DNA of 64,000 nt. Source: Corythoichthys intestinalis. Lineage: Eukaryota > Chordata > Actinopteri > Syngnathiformes > Syngnathidae. The position numbers and the translations under genes are program-made. The stretch covers positions 6,447,501-6,511,500 of the forward strand of contig NC_080416.1 of assembly GCF_030265065.1 (NCBI RefSeq), read 5' to 3'. Shown piece after piece: positions 12,301-24,335 of this stretch. Position 1 is the stretch's first letter. The number at the start of each line of letters is the position of its first letter. The notes under the pieces were generated by a model. That model was given only the letters and a program-made list of their open reading frames with translations. It did no database searches and had not been told where the DNA came from.

Positions 12301-15300
12301 CGAGGAAGAAGAAGAAGAGGAGGAGGAAGACTGTGGCGCCGGGGAGACAGATAGCGGGACGAGCGGCAGCCTGGAGGACTCTGAGTGGGAACGGACCGAG
12401 TCCCAACGCAGTAGCGGGCGCGCCGCCACAGTGGCGCCCGAGGATGTCTTTCTGGACCACGTGGACCAGCTCAAGCCCGTCCAACTGGAACAAGGTGACG
12501 CCACAATACCTATTTTTCATTTGAAAGTTTTTTTATAACGATAAAATGAAATACTCAATAGAATTCCAAACATATTTTTATGTAAGTGAGCACTTTTTTC
12601 ACAATTTAAAAAATGTTTTTAAACCCTCTCAAGGCAGATTTGTAACAACTAAATATTCATCACTTACCGAATTACCCCGAATTTAAGACTGTGCATTGAA
12701 ATAAAACTGAAAAAGAGGGGGTCATCTTATATTCGCGGTCAGGACGTTAGACCCATTCACGACGCTAGATGGCGCCAGATATCATTGAAACGATGTTCTG
12801 TCATGACAGATCTCAGCTAGTTTCAAGTTTAACCAGTTTGCATTATTTTATTGTAATGTTTTTCCTTATTCAGATTTGTATAGTCAGTTAGACTTCACTT
12901 TGATGGTTAATGCAGTTATTACATTTTTGTTGTTTTATCACAATAGATTGGTTTATTTACATTTCAAAAACCAGAAGCCATTCCTTTACGAATGTTGCAC
13001 TTTAGTTTACATATTTAAATGTTCAGATATTAAGATTTGAATGAGGCAAAATAACATGCTTTTTCTGTCAAATATATTGTTATAATCATTTGTTTCGGAT
13101 GTACTGTAATTATTTTTTTTGTATAAAAATTAATTTGGTGTTCAAAAAGTCTTTTTTCAAACTTGAGTCTTGAAAAAGAGGGGGTCGTCTTATAATCAGG
13201 GCTGTCTTATAGTCGGGCCAATACGGTAATTAATCCACATTCATATTTTATGAGCCTTTTTTATTCAGAAGTAGCATTTTTCCTCTTTCTAGAATTTAAT
13301 TTCAGCTTCAGAGGGTTTAAATATTTAGTTTTTTTTGTTGTTGTTATGTAGTCAAAATCAATTATTTTGAAACGTTTTTCTTTTCTTCGCTCACGAGACA
13401 ATGTTTGTTCTTGACCCTTAACTTGATGCTTGGATTTGTACTGAATTCTTTCAATGTTATTGAGGATAATAGACGTCCACTTATGTGGTGTCTAGGGCTG
13501 CAGCTATCGATTATTTGGGTAGTCGATTAATCGATGAACTAGTTACCGTAGTTCGAATTATTGAGTAATCGGATAAGGAACATGAAAAACTAAAATACCT
13601 GAGCTAAGCCTCAAACGGTATTAAAAAAAAGAATGAGGATCTATGTACAACAAAAGAAAAATTGGCAAACTTACATAGCAAAAGTTCGCTAGCTTAAATG
13701 CTATAAAATCCTTACTTTTTTTTTTTTTTCAAAGCTCTGAACAAATGGTGCAGACACATATTCCCACAAAAAACGGCTAAATATGCCTATAAACTAAATT
13801 ATGAATGCATAAAAAAGCATTAGCGCAAACAAAACTTTAGCTTACGTTAGTCTTAACAGGGAGCAGTTGGATTCAGCCATGTGAAATGAGGCAGACCAGA
13901 GGGCAGTGTATCCACCCCAATCAATAAAACTAAATGCAAACACTTTCAAAATTAACCATTACAGCGACACATTAATCAAACGAATACTCGAAGCAATTCA
14001 TTTTTTTTCTAATTGAATACTCGAGTTAATCGATTAATCGTTGCAGTACTAGTGGTGTCCTATCATCCTTCTGCTGTGAATTGAAATGACTGCCACTAGT
14101 AGTCTTCTACAACTTCCAATGAGATGGACGCATAGTGTCATCAATGGCAGCCAATGAGTTAAAATGAAAAAAATGTTTTAGTGCTGCAACAATTAATTGA
14201 TTAACTTGATTAGAAAAAAGCTTCAAGTCAAATTTTGCTGCTTTGAGGATTTTTTAAATTAGAGTGGCCTTGTAATAGTTGGTTTTGAAAGTATTGCATT
14301 TTTATTTTATTGATTTGGGTGGATACACTGCCCTCTAGCGGCAACAGTGAATATGACATAATTTTATCTGGCTGAATCCATCAGGTCAACATAAGGTTGT
14401 AAAATTTTTGTCTGAGCTAAAATGCTTGTTCATGCATCCGTAAATTAGTTTATTTATCCGATTTATGTAGAAATTTGTTTTTCAGCGATTTTTTAAGAGC
14501 ATTGGTTAAAAAAAGAAAAAAAAGGAAAAAAACATTTTATAGCATTTAAGCTAGCGAACTTTTGTTATGCAAGTTAGCCAATTGTTTTTGTTGTTGTTGG
14601 ACTAAGACCTTTTTTTTCTATTTATTTATTTATTTATTTTAATTTTTTTTTAATTTAATTTTTTTAATGTTTGAGGCTAAGTTCAGGTATTTTCAATTAT
14701 GTTTAAAACTTTAAATGCATTTATTGCTGTTGTGACATGAAAGTGCAGTTCGGAATATTTTGAAGAAACACTCAGGTATTTTATATTTGCATTTAATCCT
14801 CTTTTGAAAAGTGCAATATTAGCAAGCCAAAATAAATGTTATTGCAGGCATCAACACTTGTTTATTTTATCTCATAAAATTTATTCTGCTGTTTTAATCC
14901 AATTTCTCAGTTATTCAAACTACATAATCGATAGCTGCAGGTATTTGTATTATTAGAAAGGTATTTTTTTCAATATTAATCAAATTTACATGACCTGAAT
15001 TCATTTTTTTGGGCAATTTAAAAAACATTTTGTTCAATTATAATTTTGCAATCCACCTTTTAAATTTCAACACAGACGACGAGGACGATGGCGGCAATCT
15101 GACTCGACAGTTGGTCAAGCGTTTGACGTCGTCGGAGGTGGAAGACGTCGAGGAGGGGCGGGGAATCTTCCTTGAGGGCGGCGGTCTAGAGGATGCCATC
15201 CATGGGCTCCTTTTGACGCTCGAGGCGCTCACGCACCGATGCCGAGAACTACAGGACTTGGAGCAAGAAGTCATGCGATTGGAGGACCTCTTGAAGGTCC

Positions 15301-18300
15301 GGCTCGCATATCGATTGTCTACACGCATTTGCTGTTCTTGTCAGATTTTTAATATTTTTCTTTAATATATGCTCACAGTGCCGCCTGCCAGGCCACAGGA
15401 GTCGCTCATCCAGCTTGAGTTTGACGGTGGAAAGCGCGCTGGAGAGCTTTGACTTCCTCAACACGTCGGATTTTGACGACGATGACACCGGGGACGACGC
15501 CGCGGCTGCCGCCGTCGTCATCCTTGCCGCACCGCCGCCATTTGACAATGACGGAGAACGCAGTGGGTGAGTTTCAGATTCTATTTTCTTCTTCAACAAA
15601 AATTGCTTTTACACAAGAAGTTTCAGAGAAAAAAAGCTATTTGATTGAAAAAAATTAATATGTAATAAGTTTAAGTATTGTTAAAATTACTATTATTTTA
15701 ATCTATAGCAACAAACATTAAAGAAAAAAACTATAGCGTGTCCAAACGTTTTGTTTTATTGCCCTCTAGCGGTCAGCACCCGGAAGCGCGAGGCCACCTA
15801 AGCGAAGCCTTGACCGAGGACACCGGTGTGGGCAACAGCGTGGCAGGCAGCCCCCTGCCGCTCACCACTGGCAATGACAACCTAGACGCCGCCCTGGTGG
15901 TCCACCTGCGCTATTGCAGGCGCCTCATCCAGGCACGAACGCTTCCTAAATTTCTATTTTCCATCCGGTTTCCACATTGTAACGAATTCTTTTCATTTGC
16001 GAAGGTTTTAAGCGGCAGCGTAAGCGCATGTCGGCGGCGTGGCGTCCTTCTCAAAATGGTGGAGCAGACGCGGCTGCTAGAGGAAATTGCCGAGATGATC
16101 GCGGACCACCCAGGGGTCCCAACATCTCCTGCTGAGGGTGGGTCGCGTGATATGATAATGCGGGTTAACCCCTTGATGCCTGTATGTACATTTAACAAAC
16201 TGCATCGTAAGAAGACATATGAATTGCATGAATAAGAAATACCAAACATTGAGAATTAAATTTAAAAATATAGCCAAAAAAATCCTAGAAATTAGAAAAT
16301 AACAAGCTAATTAACTAGAAATTAGAAAATTCTGAAATTAAGAAAAAAAAATTGGATGTTTTAAAAAGAAAGTAATTGAAAGTGAAGAATTGATTTCAAA
16401 ATTTAAAAAATGCTTTTATGATTCAATTTGTTTATATTTTCCATTTCCAAAATGGTTTTTTAATTTTACAATTTGGATTTAATTTTCTATAATTTGCTCT
16501 ATTCCTTTTTTTCTTGTAGCATTTTCCAGTTGAATTTTTCAATTTTATGTGTGTGTATACATTTTTTATTTATTATGTACTTAACGTTTGCCCTCATGCT
16601 TTTTGATCTATATTTGTTAAAAATAGTATAAACTCAGACATCAAGGGGTTAACCTGAGAATGTGTCTTTGCAGTGATGCCAGGCCTGGCGCAAAGTGACG
16701 GGTTTATGTCGTGGTGGGCCGAGTGCAGCGGCTCTACGGGAAACTTCCACACCACACTGGACCGGGTGTTGGGTCACATGACTCAGCGGTACCAGGAAAT
16801 GCTTACGGAGAAATACCCACAAAGCTGTCACGCAGGTTTGACATATATTTTGTAGGGCTGTCAAAATGACCGCGTTAACGGGTGGTAATTAATTTTTTTA
16901 ATTAATCACGTTAAAATATTTGACGCAATTAACGCACATGCCCCGCTCAAACAGACTAAAATGACAGTACAGTGTAACTGTCCGCTTGTTACTTGTTTTT
17001 TGGTGTTTGGCTCCCTCTGCTGGCGCTTGGGTCCAATTGATTTTATGGGTTAGTACCATGAGTGAGCATGGTGTAATTATTGACATCAACAATAGCGAGC
17101 TACTAGTTTACTTTTTGATTGAAAATTTTACAAATTTTAATAAAACGAAAACATTAAGAGGGGTTCAAATATAAAATTTCTATAACTTGTACTAACATTT
17201 ATCTTTTAAGAATTACAAGTCTTTCTATCCATGGGTCGCTTTAAGAGAATGTTAATAATGTTAATGCCATCTTGTTGATTTATTGTTATAATAAACAAAT
17301 ACAGTACTGATGTACTGTATGTTGAATGTACGGTATATATCCGTCTTGTCTTATCTTTCCATTCCAACAATAATTTACAGAAAAATATGGCATATTTTAT
17401 AGATGATTTGAATTGCGATTAATTACGATTGATTAATTTTTAAGCTGTAATTAACTTGATTCAAAATTTTAATCGTTTGACAGCCCTAATTTTTTGTAAC
17501 ATGACCACGTAGTATTGGAAGAAATTTTTTTTTTTTTTTTTTATAAAACGAATCGAATTAAATGTGAATAATATCTTGTCAAATGACTAGGTTTTCATGA
17601 TAGAAAACAGCCACTTTCTACATACATTCTTTGGAAATTTACAACTGAAAAAACACTTTTTTTCTTGTCATTGGGTTTTGTCGCACATGCAGTCATCTCT
17701 TTGGTGGCGTGCGAAATGGCGGACCAAAACAACCTCCCCGAGTGGAACGGCCTACGACAGGATGTTGTCACCGTCTTTCAGTTCCACACTTATATTCTGC
17801 GACATCAAGTCCGTGACATGGAGACGCACCTGCTACAATTGGCCTCGGAAGGTGAGTACGTATATCCAATAGGGATGTCCAAATTTCATATTTTTTAGAT
17901 ATGAGTCCAAGTCAGTCACCCGATTTTTCCTATCCGATACCTTGGAAATGTATTGAGGGGGGAAAAAAAGCACATCTTAACGTCTATTTTCTCCCAATGT
18001 GAACTAGTATGAGTTATAATGATTTGATATTAAAACCCCTCTTAATGTTTTCATTTTAATAAAATTTGTAAAATTAGTTTAACTAATAGGTATCCGTTGT
18101 TGTTAACGACGCAATGCACTCTAGGCGGTAACGTCACTGGGCGGCGCTGCCGTGCTTCCACAGTGACTCTTGAGCTACATAAGCATGTAGTCGGTTCTGC
18201 CCTTCCAATTTGAACCTGAGCGGACGAATGATGAGCAGGACAGCACTGTCGAAATTTCACAAAACGAGCAGCAAAAGCAATTAAATGAAGGACTTCGGCG

Positions 18301-21300
18301 GGATTCGAACCCGCGTTTCCCGTGCGACAGACGAGCACGTAGACCACAGGACAATCGCAACCCACATGCGTAGTCTGTGTCTGTGGTAAAACCTGAAAGT
18401 GGAAGCATACAATAGCAAAGGGATTGTGTAAAAGGGTTAATTGAACACACCAAAAAACACCTGATCGCGAAAAGAGAGACACAAAAAGAGTCCGTGACAG
18501 TAGATCGGGATCAAAAAAAAAACAAAAAAAAAACGAGGGAAGACTGCGATGCGAGGCAGAGGATCGTAAAAACCAAGGCAAAGATGCAACTCACAACGAA
18601 GGGTTCAAGAATGCAAACTGTCAAATGGCAGCAAGTCAGTATCTCGGCAAGCCGCCAAGGATCGGTTTAAAGTAGGGCCGTCAAAAGATTAAAAATTTTA
18701 ATCAAGTTAATTTCAGCTTAAAAATTAAACTAAACCGTCTATAAAATATGCCATATTTTTCTGTAAACTATTGTTGGAATGAAAAGATAAGACACAAGAC
18801 GGATATATACATTCAACATACGGTACATAAGTACTGTATTTTTTTATTATAACAATAAATCAACAAGATGGCATTAACATTATTAAGATTCTCTTAAAGA
18901 GAGCCATGGGTAGAAAAACTTGTAGTTCTTAAAAGATACATGTTAGTACAAGTTATAGAAATTTTATATTAAAACCCGTTAATGTTTTCGTTTTATTAAA
19001 ATTTGTAAAATTTTTCAATCAAAAAATAAAGTAGCTCTCCATTGTTGATGTCATTACACCATGCTCACTCCCCCAAACCCATAAAATTGTTTGGACCCAA
19101 GCGCCAAAGGACAAAAAACAAGTAACAAGTGGCCATTACACTGCTGTCATTTTATTCTGAGCGGGGCATGTGCGTTAATTGCGTCAAATATTTTAACGTG
19201 ATTAATTTAAAAAAAAATAATTACCGCCCGTTAACGCGATAATTTTGACAGCCCTAGTTTAAAGACACCTCTGATGAGCTGGAATTGGATGCAGGTAAGA
19301 CAGCAAATTAACAAAACAATCTGACCAGCATCAGAACGTGATGCCAGTCGTCATACTAGCTTCGCTTGCTAGCTAACACAGCTTCTCTCCCAGTCCAGCA
19401 CAACCGCGTCATTACCACCAGCATGCATTGCACGCGTAAAACATGGCACCCTCCATAGGTGAAAACGTGCTAAATATGATCGATTTTTAAATGAATGCCA
19501 ATAATATATGTTGCTAATAACATATTGTAGTAAAACAGAACACTTGTGGCTTATTAGAGCCTACAAATCTATCAGTCCGAGGTTGCCTTTAATAATGATA
19601 ATGCTCACAGAACAAATCGCAAGCATCTTAGTTTGGAGACATCTAAAGGTCAATAAGCATAACTCCTGTGACCAACCCTTGTACAAAGGCAGAAAGCTTC
19701 TACATTCACTTTGAAGGCAATATGCATTTTGGCCTAAAACTGTTCATTAAAAATAAAAATCCCTTTTGTATATAGTTGTGCAGCACAAAATAAGGTTGCA
19801 AACAAATTACGTTTCAATATTTTGTTTTGCATAAATAACCTCATATATTAAAATGAAATTAAGTTGGTCATCTCATGTGATAAATTGAGCTGTCTCGGTT
19901 GTGATTTTATATGACTTTATGTATTTGCTGGACATTTTCTTCTTATTCTGCAAAGATTTTTTTCAGTAGTGTAAATATAAGTATATAGTATAAAATGTAA
20001 AGTGGATTTTCTTTTTCAATATCCTTTTACCTCTTGATTATTTGTTGCTTTTAGCCCTGAACTCATTCACTGCCGTTGAAGAGCTGCCATTGAATGATCA
20101 TGTTTCACTGTCAATGACGGCGACAGACGTCCAATCCATTTTGACTGGATACTCAGTAAAAATTAATTGGATGTCTGTTGCTGCCAATGCGCTACTATTT
20201 TAAAATAAAAAAATATCCCCAATATAGTACATCAATAATTTGATTTCAAAGCTGGTCTGACTTTGACATTGTTTCACTCAGAGTCATTCGTCGAGCGTTT
20301 ACGGAGCGGAGACGCCCAACAGTGTTTGTCGGCACTGGAAGAAGTCCCCGCGTGCCACCTGTGGCCCCAGGGCGCCACCCTGAGGACTCTAGCCTCGCTG
20401 CTCACCGCTGACGACCCCGCCGTCAAGTCCGCGGCGTCCGACTACCTCGCCGCGGCACCCAACGCCTATTTTCGGAACAAGGTGCGTTGCGGTTATTTTC
20501 CCGCACTGTGCGATGAAATGACGTTTTGTAATATTCGCAGGCAGTGGAGTGTTACACGGAAGCGCTGTCGGAAGCAGGGGTCCACAGCCAACGAGCGGCG
20601 TGCGCGGCGCTCAGCTGCCTGAGGGTCGGTGACCACCGCCTGGGGAAGGTTTTCGGAGTCGTTTTCAAAGGGTTTGCTAATATTCTGACCCACAGGCGGT
20701 GGAGAGCATCCGAGCCGTTGTAGCGCTCTGTGACTCGGCCGACGAGGAACTGCGCCATGTCGCCATAGAAACGCTGCTCACGTTCGGTACGTTTCCACTC
20801 TGTTGACAGACGGTATCGCTAGCGCCTTCAACAGCTGCAAAAGTTTAATTTTTTAAAATATTTTTTACTTTTTAAATGTGTTTACTGGCGCAAGAATGAG
20901 TTAAGATTTTTATTTTTAATATACTGGATATTTTTTGTATTTTTCTTTTCAATATTTTCAAAAAGTTGTTAGAAAATGTTTAGAAAAAGAACTTTTTAAA
21001 CGTAAAATTTATAATTGAGGAAATTCTTGTTCTCCAAACGTCTTCTAAATGTATTTACTGGAGTACAAATGAGTTAAATTAAGATTTGTAGGTATTTTTA
21101 ATACATATCTTTTTGGTATTTACATTTGTAAAAACTTAAAACAGTTATGAAATTTTTTTTTTAATGTCTTTTAAATGAATTTACTATAGCACATATCAGT
21201 TAATTTTAAAAAATTTTAATATATTTTTGCATTTACTTATTCAGATTTAAATATACAATTTAAATATAAAATCTTATTTTGTTTCATGTTTTATTTTTTA

Positions 21301-22117
21301 GTTTTTTTTCCTAAGATTTTTTGAAAATAATTTTAAAACAAAATTACTTTTACATTTCATTACATTCTATAATTTGTCATTTTTTTTTATAATTTTGTTA
21401 TTTTTTCCACTAATATTATTTCATAAAAACGTTAATTTTTCTTAAAATATGAATTTAATCGTTTTAAAACATTTTTAAATAAAAATTAAAACAAGTAAAT
21501 ATTATGATTTTAAACTTTATTATTTTCAAATTTTATTTTTTACCATTAATGTTATTTCATAAAAATGTTTTTTTTTTTTAAATATGTATTGTCTTTTTTT
21601 TTTTTAATAAAAATTAAACATAAATAAATATTATGATTTTAAACTCAATTTTCAGTATTTTATTTTTGCCATTAATGTTATTTCATAAAAAGGTTAATTT
21701 TTTCATTTTTTTATACTAATGTAGTCTTTTTTGTTTTAACATAAGTAAATATTATGATTTTAAACTCAATTTTGTAATTTCATTTTTTACCATCAATGAT
21801 ATAACATAAAAATGTTAATTTGTTCATTTTAAAAATATATATATATAAATGTAAAATTAAATGTAAATATTGTGTATTGAGATGATTTTAAACTCAATTA
21901 TTTTCTACTTTTACTTCTCTTATTATTCTTCATCATATTTATTTAGTCACTGCTAACACTCCCAGCAAAAATTGATTGGACGTCTATCGGCGTTTTTTTT
22001 TTTTTTTCCCTCGCAGGCGAGGACGGTCGTCTGGCCTACGAACAACTGGACACGGTTCCAGGAGAAATGATTCGCTTGGGCGGACGTCGGGGTAACGCCG
22101 TCACCACCGCCTTTTAG
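353..22117 (+). CDS. ripor2: RIPOR2 (FAM65B), Rho-interacting cell polarization regulator 2; 5'-partial
   Basis: RIPOR2 is known as an atypical RhoA-binding inhibitor acting in cell polarity, myoblast fusion and hair-cell stereocilia. Coding exons: 353-431, 545-568, 723-776, 8388-8537, 10027-10090, 10235-10278, 10350-10475, 10545-10693, 11387-11516, 11617-11745, 12101-12494, 15076-15296, 15379-15566, 15770-15932, 16005-16137, 16674-16835, 17693-17851, 20282-20481, 20541-20624, 20696-20786, 22017-22117. They join in one frame: 947 residues and a stop; roughly the first 80-90 residues lie upstream of the window. Recognition motifs: [93 protein letters not shown] and a C-terminal [11 protein letters not shown] close to the human end. 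N-terminal part is the conserved PL48/RIPOR region, the middle is Ser/Glu-rich with a Glu run coded near 12301-12327, the C-terminal part is helical repeat-like. Introns after 10278 and 15932 start with GC. RIPOR1/3 are less likely because of these motifs and the GMNN neighbour. Confidence 0.95.
1024..1568. mobile_element. MITE with ~120-bp inverted terminal repeats
   Basis: Arms 1024-1147 and 1445-1568 are inverted copies, beginning GGTAACACTT and ending AAGTGTTACC. The central 300 bases start at CAGGGTGTTC and end at GAACACCCTG, so the middle may be a second element inserted at the dyad centre. No transposase frame. It lies in the large RIPOR2 intron 777-8387. A shorter relative is at 30180-30433. 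Confidence 0.8.
2150..2560 (+). promoter_or_regulatory. CpG-rich block, possible alternative RIPOR2 promoter
   Basis: A GC- and CpG-rich patch in an AT-rich intron, with inverted CCAAT boxes ('ggccaatcag', 'ggccaatgat') and an ETS-like 'accggaagg'. No conserved peptide was recognised. RIPOR2 is known to have alternative first exons, but this assignment is a guess from composition. Confidence 0.3.
2690..2800. repeat. Fragment of the long-TIR element seen at 59080
   Basis: 'gagaacctcttg', 'gctcacg' and 'cgatatggcgatac' match one terminus of the 59080-60845 element. Only one end is present. Confidence 0.5.
3338..3870. mobile_element. Non-autonomous hAT element, TAGGGCTGTCAAA family, copy 1
   Basis: Terminal inverted repeats TAGGGCTGTCAAA, flanked by a perfect 8-base duplication TTCAAAAG (3330-3337 and 3871-3878). 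The interior is shared with copies at 16853, 18673, 28712, 47722 and 62212. No transposase. Confidence 0.92.
4188..5274. mobile_element. TIR element with four internal ~185-bp tandem repeats
   Basis: Inverted ends CATAGACTTCATAATGATAT..., flanked by AAAGGC on both sides (4181-4186 and 5275-5280). Inside, units recur with starts near 4442, 4624, 4817 and 5003; each has 'gccacattg', 'ctagcatcgta', 'taaatgctaactg', a T run and 'aagaatttagggatttaa'. No coding frame. A small hairpin with the same ends lies at 11303-11338. Confidence 0.8.
5282..7180 (+). other. RIPOR2 intron, no assigned feature
   Basis: Non-coding intron sequence. Short copies of the dispersed 'ccaatcc/attggctgcc' repeat occur near 6055-6115 and 6475-6530. 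I see no exon, RNA gene or complete element. Confidence 0.5.
7180..8060. repeat. AT-rich low-complexity tract in RIPOR2 intron
   Basis: Very AT-rich, with T runs and (TTTA)n at 7808-7830; a segment of about 65 bases near 7835 is repeated near 7905. No ORF. Confidence 0.8.
8634..8752. repeat. Short hairpin repeat (dispersed family)
   Basis: Two arms reading 'gtccaatccatttgaagtgg' and its complement fold around 'gaacgaatgttaattcgctg'. Related full or half copies lie near 860-935, 2826-2925, 10885-10945, 11890-12035, 14098-14160, 20060-20190, 38151-38285 and 46405-46490. Confidence 0.75.
8812..9950. repeat. Tandem array, about seven units of 100-190 bp, in RIPOR2 intron
   Basis: Each unit holds 'ccgaagccactttgacttgg', 'catcatgaaatttggtggac', 'cctacaaaaaagtctcaaga' and 'cagccattttgat'. 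Unit starts are near 8818, 8995, 9156, 9341, 9527, 9625 and 9814. No conserved frame. Confidence 0.85.
12665..13228. mobile_element. Non-autonomous TIR DNA transposon
   Basis: Inverted ends with 'taccgaattaccccgaattt' on the left and, reversed, 'taccgtattggcccgact' on the right; inner repeats 'gagggggtc(a/g)tctta' are in both halves. In the RIPOR2 intron 12495-15075. Family not named with certainty. Confidence 0.65.
13493..14051. mobile_element. Non-autonomous hAT element, TAGGGCTGCAGC family
   Basis: TIRs 'tagggctgcagctatcgatt' and 'aatcgattaatcgttgcagtacta', with a perfect 8-base duplication GTGGTGTC (13485-13492 and 14052-14059). No transposase. Confidence 0.9.
14170..14945. mobile_element. 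Second, diverged hAT element of the TAGxGCTGCA family
   Basis: Begins 'tagtgctgcaacaattaatt' and ends 'aatcgatagctgcag'. Interior stretches ('tttatagcatttaagctagc', 'ccctctagcgg') match the 13493 element in opposite orientation. Target duplication not resolved. Confidence 0.6.
16853..17488. mobile_element. Non-autonomous hAT element, TAGGGCTGTCAAA family, copy 2
   Basis: Same family as 3338-3870, opposite orientation. Flanks ATATTTTG (16845-16852) and ATTTTTTG (17489-17496) match at 7 of 8. It begins only 17 bases after the RIPOR2 exon ending at 16835. Confidence 0.88.
18290..18363 (-). tRNA. tRNA-Asp(GTC)-like sequence, probably a pseudogene or SINE head
   Basis: On the minus strand 74 bases have a T arm (GCGGG-TTCGAAT-CCCGC), an anticodon arm CTCGT-CTGTCGC-ACGGG with anticodon GTC at 18326-18328, and a degenerate D arm. 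The anticodon-arm region resembles metazoan tRNA-Asp. The acceptor stem has about three mismatches, so function is doubtful. Confidence 0.5.
18673..19256. mobile_element. Non-autonomous hAT element, TAGGGCTGTCAAA family, copy 3
   Basis: TIRs plus a perfect duplication GTTTAAAG (18665-18672 and 19257-19264). Lies in the RIPOR2 intron 17852-20281. A partial 'tagggatgtccaaatttcat' element near 17872-18010 lies upstream. Confidence 0.92.
20860..21960. repeat. AT-rich intron with internal repeats
   Basis: The last RIPOR2 intron is over 80% AT. A unit of roughly 115-150 bases containing 'tatgattttaaactcaatt', 'atttcataaaaa.gttaattttt' and 'aagtaaatatt' recurs several times from about 21400 to 21900. 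No coding signal. Confidence 0.7.
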
Positions 22118-23200
22118 GACGCCAACGTGCCACGCCGGTGAACAAAAAAAAAAAAAAACGTATCACTGCACAAAAACGCACACACGAGTTAATTTTGGGT
22201 TCAACTGGAGAGCACAAATTTTCACTGGACTTAACAGGAGCACGCTGCACTCATTTGTTCCTCACTTCTTCACTGGTTACTGTGAAAACTTAACTTTGTT
22301 TTTTGTTTTTTTAAACACTTTTGCACTTGTAAATACGTGGCCAGTACGTACATTTGGGGTACGTTCGGGAAGTGATACTCGGTTGGATATGATGTGCAGT
22401 TTTTCCAAGTGCAATTCTGAATGGAAAGTGTTTTTATTTATTGTTCCCAATAATAATCTCCTGCTGTACAAAAAAAGCAGACAACTTTATGTATGTTTGT
22501 ATATTTATGTTCTCTGCTCAATCAGGTGTTTTCTTTCTTTTTACATATGTTATCTTTAAAAATATGTCCTGTGTTGGTTAACTCATTGACTGCCGTTGAC
22601 ACAAATCCGTTTGTCCTGCGATAATTGGCGAGGATTGGATGTCTTTAAGGGGTAAATACGCCAAAGTTAAATCAGCTCATTTTTAAAGCAACTCTGGTTC
22701 CCCTATCACCATCAGTGGCAGACAATGAGTTAAATTGGGTTTAATTTTTATCTTTTAGATAAGATTTATATTCCCTAAAAAATAGTACCAGTAATCGTAT
22801 TTTGCAGAATATATAACCAAAGCTAAAGTGTTTTTTTATGAGAATGTATTTTTGATTTTTGGCCACAATAGCAATGTTTTAAAGCACAATTAAAACAAAG
22901 TTCTGCTACAAAAGCCATATGTTAACTCAAAACAAGTGGTTCTATTTTAAAAAAAATGTATTTTGTATATCATTTGGACATGTGAACTTCATTTTTTGCC
23001 CCTCTTTGTTTTGCAAAGTAACAGTTCTCGTATGTAAAACAAGCATTACAGTATTTTGTCGCTTCCAATTTAATTCAGTGTTATCAGTTAACTACATTGT
23101 GTTGATTCCGGTTAAGAGGTGCATCTCTGGTTTATGTGACTGGCGCCGTTTGCTCATATGTTGCAATAAAGTTTATTTTTGCATAATTGTACTTTGAAAA
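22118..23200 (+). other. ripor2: RIPOR2 3' UTR with poly(A) signal
   Basis: AT-rich sequence follows the RIPOR2 stop. An AATAAA lies at about 23164-23169, followed by a T/G-rich stretch, which fits cleavage near 23190. No other gene is seen up to the GMNN 3' end. Confidence 0.7.
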
Positions 23201-24215
23201 GTGGAGAATTTTATTTGTCTACGTATGTCAACATTATAACTGTATGAATTCAAGCCATTTAATCATGTGTAGGTTTAGATTTACCATTTTGCTCCCATCA
23301 ATATCAGCCAAGGAGCTATTGCAATTTCTCCAGAATTGTACTTTTTAAAGCACATCTCATTTGTCAATCTCCGTCAATGGGGAGTTTTTCCTCAATCGGA
23401 TTGAAATCAATTGTATTATGTTAATAGGATTCGATCTGTATACATGAAGTTTAAGAGATTCACGTTCAATTCACGTTTGCGTGGCCTCAGTTCATAGGTT
23501 CACTTCTGTGGGGGGGAAACATGTACACCTCTAAACTCAGTGTCAGCAATAAACTCATAAGACCTGATATCTTGACACTTCATGTTCAATCCTCGGTTCT
23601 AAGGTTTAAAATTCTAAATATCCATCTTGCCTAGTTGTGGCTGAGCAGATCAAATGAGTCTCTAAAGTTCTAGTCACATGATCTGTTCCAATAAACTTTG
23701 TAAATTTGTTTTACCAGCAAAGTCTTTTAATTTCATATAGGAAATTACATTTCTGGCCACCAGTGGTTGGGGTGCACTGCCTTGCTTGCCTCCCCTGAAT
23801 CAGTTTTTTTGTCATGCACATACTCTGCCACTATCTAATGTGGGCAGAGGTGCACTTCCTACTTTCCTCTGACTTTTACATAGGAGCACATGTGTATGTC
23901 CTTTTAATAGTTTACATAGGGCAGATTATCAGGGTAGACGACCTCTTACAATATGATCCAGGTGAATCAGATTGGCCAAGGTATTTGAGACATTTTTAAT
24001 CGTGTTGGCCTTTCAGCTTATGATTTTTAGACCCATAAATGCACACTCTGTTAGGCAATGATTTAAAAATGGAATAGTCAGAACGCACGAGAAAAATTTT
24101 CAACAAGTCTCAAATTAGCAGCTTAAACTTTGAAAATTGTGAGCTCAACCCTCCAAAGAATTTTGCACCCAAAACAGTAAACGAATTCACTTCACATTTT
24201 AGTCGACGCAATATC
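23201..24215. other. Intergenic, RIPOR2-GMNN
   Basis: About 1 kb between two convergent 3' ends. I see no conserved frame, RNA gene or complete mobile element. Confidence 0.5.
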
Positions 24216-24335
24216 GTTTGAAACCTTTATTTAAAAAAAAAACAATACAGTTTCATGGGGGGGATAAAATAGACATTCCAGCACGAAAGCCTTCATTTAA
24301 CATGAGCAGCCACCAAATCAAACAAAATATTTGAG

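Noticed and set aside
12097-12524. Long frames on the other strand and frame over RIPOR2 exon 12101-12494
   Set aside because: GC-rich coding exon shadow. The plus-strand frame joins its neighbours in phase and matches RIPOR2.
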